Notes under the pieces: model-generated | The model's input: the letters and a program-made list of their open reading frames with translations, nothing else | Databases searched by the model: none | What the model was told of the DNA's origin: nothing | Shown here: positions 8,187 to 8,994 of the stretch, one piece after another | How the letters are laid out: each line of letters begins with the position of its first letter | How positions within the stretch are numbered: the stretch's first letter is position 1 | DNA from: an uncultured Prevotella sp. | Lineage (GTDB): Bacteria; Bacteroidota; Bacteroidia; Bacteroidales; Bacteroidaceae | Direction: 5' to 3' | Assembly: GCA_927910885.1 (NCBI GenBank) | Contig: CAKMOD010000014.1 | Span: 1 to 8,994 of the forward strand | Length of the DNA: 8,994 nucleotides | Position numbers and translations under genes: made by a program

Positions 8187-8221
8187 CTCCCCTCTCTTTT
8201 GGAGAGGGGTCGGGGGTGAGG
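8187..8221. repeat. Intergenic palindromic repeat, copy B, just after ruvA
   Basis: A perfect 8-bp stem CCCCTCTC / TTTTG loop / GAGAGGGG (8189-8209) is followed on the plus strand by TCGGGGGTGAGG. Its reverse complement begins CCTCACCCCCGACCCCTC, matching the layout of copy A (CCTCCCCAAGCCCCTCC). The two copies are therefore inverted relative to each other and bracket about 80 bases of spacer. Copy B lies two bases beyond the ruvA stop codon. It could stabilise the 3' end of ruvA mRNA or attenuate read-through, but it has no U-tract on the minus strand. Confidence 0.7.
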
Positions 8222-8223
8222 TT

Positions 8224-8841
8224 CTACTTAATCATCTTCAACGCCAACTTAACAACCTGCTCCACTGGTAGGTCTGGCTGTTCAGCGAGGATGCTTACAA
8301 CAACCTTTGCTGATGGGGCAGGAGAGAAGCCCAGCATTGTCAATGCACTGACAGCTTCATCTTTGATAGCAGTGTTGACAGTTGGAGTGTTAGGCTGGCT
8401 GCTTATGTGCAACTCGTCAGCAATACCGCTCTGCATAATCTTGTCCTTCAAGTCAACGATGATGCGTTGTGCAGTACGGAGTCCGATTCCTTTCACCGTC
8501 TTCAACATCTTCTCGTCACCATTGGCAATGACATTGCAAAGTTCTGCAGGTGTAAGTGATGAGAGAATCATACGAGCGGTATTAGCACCGACCCCCGAAA
8601 CGGTAATCAATAGTCGATAGAGCGAGCGTTCCTGCTTGTTAGCAAAGCCGTAGAGCGTATAGTTGTCGTCACGTCCACCTGTCATAATAGCCTCGTGCAC
8701 ATAGAGTTTCACTTGCGCTTTACCCTGTATAGCACTATAAGTATTAAGCGAAATGTTTAGCGCATAGCCCACACCATGTGCCTCGACAACAGCCAAAGCA
8801 GGTGTCAGGTCAGCCAGTTCGCCCCTGATGTATTCAATCAT
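8224..8841 (-). CDS. ruvA: Holliday junction branch migration complex subunit RuvA
   Basis: RuvA is the DNA-binding subunit of the RuvAB motor; it grips the Holliday junction as a tetramer while the RuvB ATPase drives branch migration during recombinational repair in the cytoplasm. The 205-aa length fits the family (about 200). Domain I (OB fold, about 1-66) starts MIEYIRGEL and carries the conserved HGVGY (22-26) and LYGF (63-66). Asp58-Asp59 occupy the acidic-pin position, equivalent to Glu55-Asp56 of E. coli. Domain II has two helix-hairpin-helix motifs, SGVGANTA (82-89) and KGIGLRTAQRIIVDLKDK (117-134). After a linker (about 140-155) comes domain III, which binds RuvB (DEAVSALTMLGFSP onward). 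The ATG at 8841-8839 is the natural start, since the family begins M-I-x-x-x-x-G. No key residue is missing. It is upstream of sprA on the same strand, and cotranscription is plausible. Confidence 0.97.
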   Translation of the reverse strand: MIEYIRGELADLTPALAVVEAHGVGYALNISLNTYSAIQGKAQVKLYVHEAIMTGGRDDNYTLYGFANKQERSLYRLLITVSGVGANTARMILSSLTPAELCNVIANGDEKMLKTVKGIGLRTAQRIIVDLKDKIMQSGIADELHISSQPNTPTVNTAIKDEAVSALTMLGFSPAPSAKVVVSILAEQPDLPVEQVVKLALKMIK

Positions 8842-8968
8842 AATCTAATAAAAATAATCCTTACCGTGGCAAGGGGTTTTGTATATACAGAATTAATAAC
8901 GTAATAGAATAATAAAATATTGTATTACAAAAGGCATAAATAAAAAAAAGAAGGCACAAGCGGCCCAA
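8842..8968 (-). other. AT-rich leader upstream of ruvA, no convincing promoter
   Basis: The stretch is strongly AT-rich. A TTTG (within 8928-8932) lies 21 bases upstream of TATTACGT on the minus strand, a spacing suited to -33 and -7 boxes, but the -7 part matches TAnnTTTG only in its TA. A run of eight T on the minus strand (8942-8949) could be the tail of a terminator for a gene beyond the window, but I find only a very short GGC/GCC stem before it. No Shine-Dalgarno sequence precedes the ruvA ATG; the 20 bases upstream are nearly all A and T, as is usual in Bacteroidota. Confidence 0.4.
8859..8874 (-). repeat. Small hairpin in the ruvA leader
   Basis: The minus strand reads CCTTGC-CACG-GTAAGG, which pairs into a 6-bp stem including one G-U pair, with a 4-base loop. 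It ends 17 bases upstream of the ruvA start codon. It is the only GC-richer island in an AT-rich leader. It could tune translation initiation, but a stem this short may occur by chance. Confidence 0.3.
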
Positions 8969-8990
8969 CCAACTGGCCACCAACTGGCCC
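8969..8990. repeat. Short tandem repeat, two units of 11 bp
   Basis: CCAACTGGCCA is followed directly by CCAACTGGCCC, two units differing only in the last base. The four bases after it (CTCC), together with the preceding GGCCC, resemble the left arm GCCCCTCC of the palindromic repeat found between ruvA and sprA. A third palindrome may therefore begin at the window edge, but the right arm is not visible. Confidence 0.55.
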
Positions 8991-8994
8991 CTCC

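Noticed and set aside
8188..8210. Copy B hairpin as an intrinsic terminator of ruvA
   Set aside because: The stem is good, but it is followed on the minus strand by GAGTGATTACC with no U-tract, so it is better described as a palindromic repeat.
8216..8620. Plus-strand 134-codon frame
   Set aside because: It lies wholly antisense to ruvA, which has all its family motifs.
8969..8990. Start of a CRISPR array
   Set aside because: There are only two directly abutting 11-bp units, with no spacers and no cas genes in the window.

Overview
The window looks like a core-genome segment of a Prevotella-like Bacteroidota. The evidence is a giant SprA/Sov outer-membrane translocon of the type IX secretion system (T9SS), a linked ruvA, a Bacteroidota-type -7 promoter box (TAnnTTTG), no clear Shine-Dalgarno sequences, and GC-rich intergenic palindromes of a kind common in this phylum. 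Every gene I can support is on the minus strand.

Layout from high to low coordinates, which is the direction of transcription. 8842-8994 is a mostly AT-rich leader upstream of ruvA, ending at the window edge in a short tandem repeat. 8224-8841 is ruvA (Holliday junction branch migration). 8062-8223 is an intergenic spacer bounded by two inverted copies of one palindromic repeat, one of them just upstream of the sprA start. 499-8061 is sprA (2520 aa), which appears to start at TTG. A hairpin at 437-461 is a plausible sprA terminator.

The left end (1-378) is a small gene graveyard. A 40-codon remnant of a DUF1016/YhcG-type PDDEXK nuclease gene (256-378) runs into what looks like the end of an insertion sequence. 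That element carries a transposase N-terminus with a CxxC...CxxC zinc ribbon and a helix-turn-helix (1-205), broken by a single extra base at position 114. These two are too short to stand out as long ORFs, but both are recognisable by motif.

The two intact genes are probably cotranscribed but have no obvious functional link: RuvA acts in DNA repair in the cytoplasm and SprA acts in protein export at the outer membrane. I see no CRISPR array, no tRNA or rRNA, and no convincing new multi-gene system. The points worth a second look are the nested pseudogenes, the TTG start of sprA next to a palindromic repeat, and the lysine/glutamate-rich insert in SprA.
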